Shown: positions 61,196 through 64,000 of the stretch, piece after piece | How the letters are laid out: every line of letters starts with the position of its first letter | Numbering within the stretch: position 1 is the stretch's first letter | DNA from: Natrinema mahii | Lineage (GTDB): Archaea; Halobacteriota; Halobacteria; Halobacteriales; Natrialbaceae | Direction of reading: 5' to 3' | DNA length: 64,000 nt | Assembly: GCA_000690595.2 (NCBI GenBank) | Contig: JHUT02000013.1 | Coordinates: 1 to 64,000 of the forward strand | Position numbers and translations under genes: made by a program | Notes under the pieces: model-generated | What the model saw: only the letters and a program-made list of their open reading frames with translations | What the model was told of the DNA's origin: nothing | Databases searched by the model: none

Positions 61196-62419
61196 TTATG
61201 GTCTATCAATCAGGCTAAGAACATCATTAAACCGATTTTCCTCAGTCAAGACATTGACCGTAGTATCCAAATCCGTGTTCAACTCCCAGTAGTACTTTGG
61301 ACCGCCACGCGATCCACCACTGCGTTTCGCCCCTGAGACGACACCAATCATATCTAGATCATGGAGATGACTGCGAACCCGACGCATTGCGATCGAGTTC
61401 GTGTCGACATGAGATGTGATATCTGTGTACCGCGAGTACACCTCTGGTGTTGGCGCTGGCGTTTCATTCCCTGTTGCCAACGAAGTGAGTGCTAGCAATG
61501 CCAACTGATCCTGTATTGTCAGATCACGAATGCTCTGCGCGATATTCATCTGCTCAACATGGTCCTCGGCCTTGCGGACATGCTCCTCACCGACCTGCGG
61601 TTCGTCGTTAAGAGCGGCGAACTCACCGGCCTTGTACAGATACCGAATTGCCTGCCGTGCCGATCCTAGATCTTGGGCAGCAAGCGCCGCTGCTAGTGCG
61701 ATAGCTTCCTGCGTGACAGCACTATCGACAAACGCTTTCTCTGACCGACGGTTGAGAATGCTCCGCAGTTGATCAGCATCATACGGTGGAAAGTGAATTT
61801 CGACCTCGCATAGCGAATCCTTAGCTCGAGGGTCGAGTTCCTCGTAGAACGTCATATCGTTGCTGATTCCGATCACGGAAACGTCCATATCCTCAATATG
61901 ACTGTTGTCACGCGCGCGTGGCAGCTCATAGAGAATCATATCTTTGTTTCCGATGTTGTCGACTTCATCAAGGACAATAACGACAATCCCACCAATTTCT
62001 TGAAGAGCATCGTAAAGCCGGGCGAATACTTTCCTCTTCGGATGGCCGTTCGGGTTGTCACCAGTTAATTGTTCTACAAGATCACACGCAACCTGATACG
62101 AAGAGTGATGGCCCTTACACGTTTGAAAAATAGTAGTCAAATTGATTCCGCTCCGCTCATCGACTTCCTCTTGCAGTTTCTCAAGGAGAAAACGTGCAGC
62201 TGCTGTTTTCCCCTGCCCGGGCTTACCGTACAGAAACGCGTTGTGAGGGGGTGCATCGTTGAGAACTGGAGAAAGAACCTCCAACCCAAGTCGTTTGAGT
62301 TGCTCTTCTCGTTCTGGAAGATCATTTGGTGTGTAACTCTCTTTCAGGATACGTTCGCTTTCGAAGATCTCTGATCGGTCCTGAAAGTACTCGGTCATGA
62401 TAGGAGACAACGTACTCAT
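61196..62419 (-). CDS. Orc1/Cdc6-family replication initiator
   Basis: From ATG 62419 the protein has 407 residues; a later ATG at 62398 (MTEYFQDRSEIF) is possible. It holds the AAA+ motifs AFLYGKPGQGKTAAARFLLE (Walker A near 65-72) and IVVIVLDEVDNIGN (Walker B near 150). The sensor region and RQAIRYLYKAGEFA follow, then a C-terminal winged helix (IAMRRVRSHLHDLDMIGVVS). This matches the haloarchaeal Orc1/Cdc6 initiators. It lies directly beside an origin with inverted ORB-like repeats and thus should start replication of this replicon. Confidence 0.9.
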   Translation of the reverse strand: MSTLSPIMTEYFQDRSEIFESERILKESYTPNDLPEREEQLKRLGLEVLSPVLNDAPPHNAFLYGKPGQGKTAAARFLLEKLQEEVDERSGINLTTIFQTCKGHHSSYQVACDLVEQLTGDNPNGHPKRKVFARLYDALQEIGGIVVIVLDEVDNIGNKDMILYELPRARDNSHIEDMDVSVIGISNDMTFYEELDPRAKDSLCEVEIHFPPYDADQLRSILNRRSEKAFVDSAVTQEAIALAAALAAQDLGSARQAIRYLYKAGEFAALNDEPQVGEEHVRKAEDHVEQMNIAQSIRDLTIQDQLALLALTSLATGNETPAPTPEVYSRYTDITSHVDTNSIAMRRVRSHLHDLDMIGVVSGAKRSGGSRGGPKYYWELNTDLDTTVNVLTEENRFNDVLSLIDRP

Positions 62420-62436
62420 TATACAAATAACCGTAG

Positions 62437-62822
62437 TGTCCAGAACCCTCCATAATGTCCAGAAATACGGGTGGCTGAGACCCACCCCCACCCGGGGGCG
62501 TCCGGAATTAGCGAGAAAAAGAGGCCCGCAGTGAAACCAAGTTATCAGAGCCTGGAACCACAAGATTTCACAGTTACTTCCTCAATAAAAGAGATTAGGG
62601 GGAACCAGTCGAAAGCGCGGTCGGATACTTATCCTTCCTTGCTTTCTACTAGCTGCTTTGCGGTTCTGTACAGTAGTACACCTCTTATAGATTTCGAACT
62701 AGGATATATTTCACTAGAGAAAGATGCAATCTTACTAGAAAGATATTTTAAAAGGGCCTCTGCGATCGTGAGGTGAATCGCTCTTTCTTCCGTCTTTTCT
62801 GGACGCCCCCGGGGGTGCCCCT
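62437..62822. other. Replication origin: inverted ORB-like repeats around an AT-rich core
   Basis: On the left, GTCCAGAA words occur at 62437-62445 and 62456-62464, and a longer element with a G/C string and CGTCCGGAA at about 62484-62507. On the right the same type of element lies inverted at 62797-62822 (TTCTGGACGCCCCCGGGGG). About 290 bases between them are AT-rich and would serve as the unwinding region. This is the usual haloarchaeal origin plan next to an orc1/cdc6 gene. Confidence 0.75.
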
Positions 62823-63011
62823 TCTGTCTCGAAATTCTCTTAATTCTCAATTGTTCTTCTGAAGATCTTTGAGGTCCAATTCTCTTAACGAGCTCCACAC
62901 ATGAACTACTCTGCTCTACTCGCTCACGGCTGATTCCTCCTTGAGGACGGGAGTTTAGCACCCTCTCTTTCAGCTAATTCGCCGACTGTCCATGCTAATC
63001 TTTCTATCCCT

Positions 63012-63169
63012 ACATTCGAGAATGTGGCTACATGGGCCACACTTTATCCTGTAAGTCATTTCTATATTGTACAGAATTCACCCACGGGTCTGAATTCCGA
63101 TAACGTGGTGAAGTTCACTCATGTCTCTACATGATCTCTTTCCATCACACTTTATACTGTGGCTACGTG
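63012..63169. repeat. Repeats upstream of parA, candidate partition or regulatory sites
   Basis: ACATTCGAGAATGT at 63012-63025 is a 6-base inverted repeat. CACACTTTATCCTGT (63038-63052) recurs as CACACTTTATACTGT (63146-63160), 108 bases apart with one mismatch. GGCTACATG (63026-63034) recurs as GGCTACGTG (63161-63169). These words stand within 170 bases of the parA start and could be ParA/ParB operator or centromere sites. No gene is seen in 62823-63180. Confidence 0.5.
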
Positions 63170-63180
63170 AACTATCCTCT

Positions 63181-64000
63181 ATGGCTAGCGATTCCGAGCT
63201 CACGAAAAAACCTCGAGCTGTTGCAGTTAACGTCCTCAAAGGTGGTTTTGGGAAATCAACTACCGCGATCAATCTTGCACGAGAACTTGCAGAGCGAAAT
63301 GGCCGTGTTCTCCTTGTTGACCTCGACGATAACGGCCACACCACATTCAATCTTGGCTACCGTGACCAATACGAATCTGACAACCACGTTCAAGAGGTCC
63401 TACTTGACGGCGCTGATCCGTTAGATCATGTCGTTCCAGTTACCGATGACCTTGATCTTCTGCCGTCCCATGAAGCCCTCGAGGAGGTGGAGACGAATCT
63501 GAAATCAGCAATGGCCTCGAGTCAACGACTTAACCGAAACGTCGTTGATCCTCTACTTGGAGATACATACTCCTACATCGTTGTCGATACGCCGGCCAAT
63601 CGAGGAAAGCTCAACGACAATGCCTTGTTTGCAACAAAGAATCTCATTGTCCCACTCCGTCCGGAGAGTGGATGGGAATCTGGAATCACGCAGACGAACA
63701 AACGCTTGATCCAAGAAGCGCGCCAGTACTTCGACCTCCAATTGCTTGCACTTGTTCCAACTGATCTTAGCGAACGCCTCGATCAGGACACTCGAGACCG
63801 AAACCTGCTGTACGCGATTAACAGCCGTGATGAGCTTGCATCGTGCGTCCCAAATTTCGCACATCTCTCTGCGGCTGATTGGGAAGCAATTGACGCTGGC
63901 AACTATAATGGTGATCTCCCGGGTATCCGCCACCGTGCTAGTATCGATAAAGCACATCGTGCTCGCAAACCGCTACGCGATTATGATCCAGAGTGTGACC
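63181..64000 (+). CDS. parA: ParA-family partition ATPase, cut by the window end
   Basis: From ATG 63181 the frame is open to the window end for at least 273 residues. It starts MASDSELTKKPRAVAVNVLK and carries the deviant Walker A KGGFGKSTT near residue 20-28, VLLVDLDDNGH near 43-53, and later YIVVDTPANRG near 123-136. These are typical for ParA/Soj ATPases that segregate plasmids or chromosomes. Its promoter region contains the repeats at 63012-63169. The 3' end and any ParB partner lie outside the window. Confidence 0.85.
   Translation, partial: MASDSELTKKPRAVAVNVLKGGFGKSTTAINLARELAERNGRVLLVDLDDNGHTTFNLGYRDQYESDNHVQEVLLDGADPLDHVVPVTDDLDLLPSHEALEEVETNLKSAMASSQRLNRNVVDPLLGDTYSYIVVDTPANRGKLNDNALFATKNLIVPLRPESGWESGITQTNKRLIQEARQYFDLQLLALVPTDLSERLDQDTRDRNLLYAINSRDELASCVPNFAHLSAADWEAIDAGNYNGDLPGIRHRASIDKAHRARKPLRDYDPECD

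Noticed and set aside
62471-62961. Open frames of about 100 codons on both strands inside the origin region
   Set aside because: They run through the ORB-like repeats and the AT-rich core and have no haloarchaeal composition.
1-64000. CRISPR arrays, rRNA and tRNA genes
   Set aside because: No regularly spaced repeats, no rRNA-like conserved blocks and no complete tRNA fold were seen on reading both strands.

Overview
The window comes from a halophilic archaeon, most likely of the Natrialba/Haloterrigena/Natrinema type. Nearly all proteins are strongly acidic. Genes often start close behind TATA-like boxes, which suggests leaderless transcripts. Many families are haloarchaeal: DUF7342-like and PadR-like regulators, HalOD1 domains, SWIM and small zinc-finger proteins, and an Orc1/Cdc6 initiator. 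No rRNA, tRNA or CRISPR array was seen. An Orc1/Cdc6 gene with a recognisable origin and a ParA gene at the right end, many toxin-antitoxin-like pairs, decayed genes and a large defence island point to a megaplasmid or a plasmid-derived integrated region.

Layout. 0-5.2 kb: regulators and toxin-antitoxin-like pairs, comprising two copies of a winged-helix plus TumE-like module around an HTH plus PIN pair and two PadR paralogues. 5.3-12.5 kb: a lamin-tail/metallo-beta-lactamase lipoprotein with a DUF3006-like partner, a PD-(D/E)XK protein, a long GC-rich untranslated stretch before an OB-fold protein, and AT-rich membrane genes. 12.6-24.4 kb: small zinc-ribbon proteins, a CapA-like protein, a phiH1-repressor-like regulator, small membrane proteins and lipoproteins, an ArdC/metallopeptidase protein and a PQQ-like propeller lipoprotein. 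24.6-28.6 kb: a superfamily 1 helicase followed by a GHKL ATPase with a C-terminal HExxH motif. 28.6-37.3 kb: decayed short genes, an AT-rich convergent pair (large membrane protein and Panacea-like protein), a coiled-coil protein, a small regulator and a truncated second copy of the GHKL gene.

37.5-39.8 kb: a two-gene cassette with a PD-(D/E)XK-like member. 40.4-42.4 kb: two MetE-type genes, the only obvious core metabolism. 42.7-43.0 kb: a decayed transposase. 43.1-56.5 kb: a defence island with an AbrB-like protein, DUF499 ATPase, small protein, DUF1156-type DNA methylase, PLD-SNF2 helicase, Mrr-like protein and a convergent HEPN-like protein. Its core matches the architecture I know as Hma (helicase-methylase-ATPase). 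57.2-60.7 kb: a CoiA-like nuclease, a membrane protein, a SWIM protein and small zinc-finger genes. 61.2-64.0 kb: orc1/cdc6, an origin with inverted ORB-like repeats around an AT-rich core, and parA running off the end.

Taken together, the right end would provide replication and partition. The toxin-antitoxin pairs would stabilise the replicon, and the helicase/GHKL, PD-(D/E)XK and Hma-like blocks would act as defence or conflict systems. Functions are inferred from sequence motifs recognised by eye; no database search was run.
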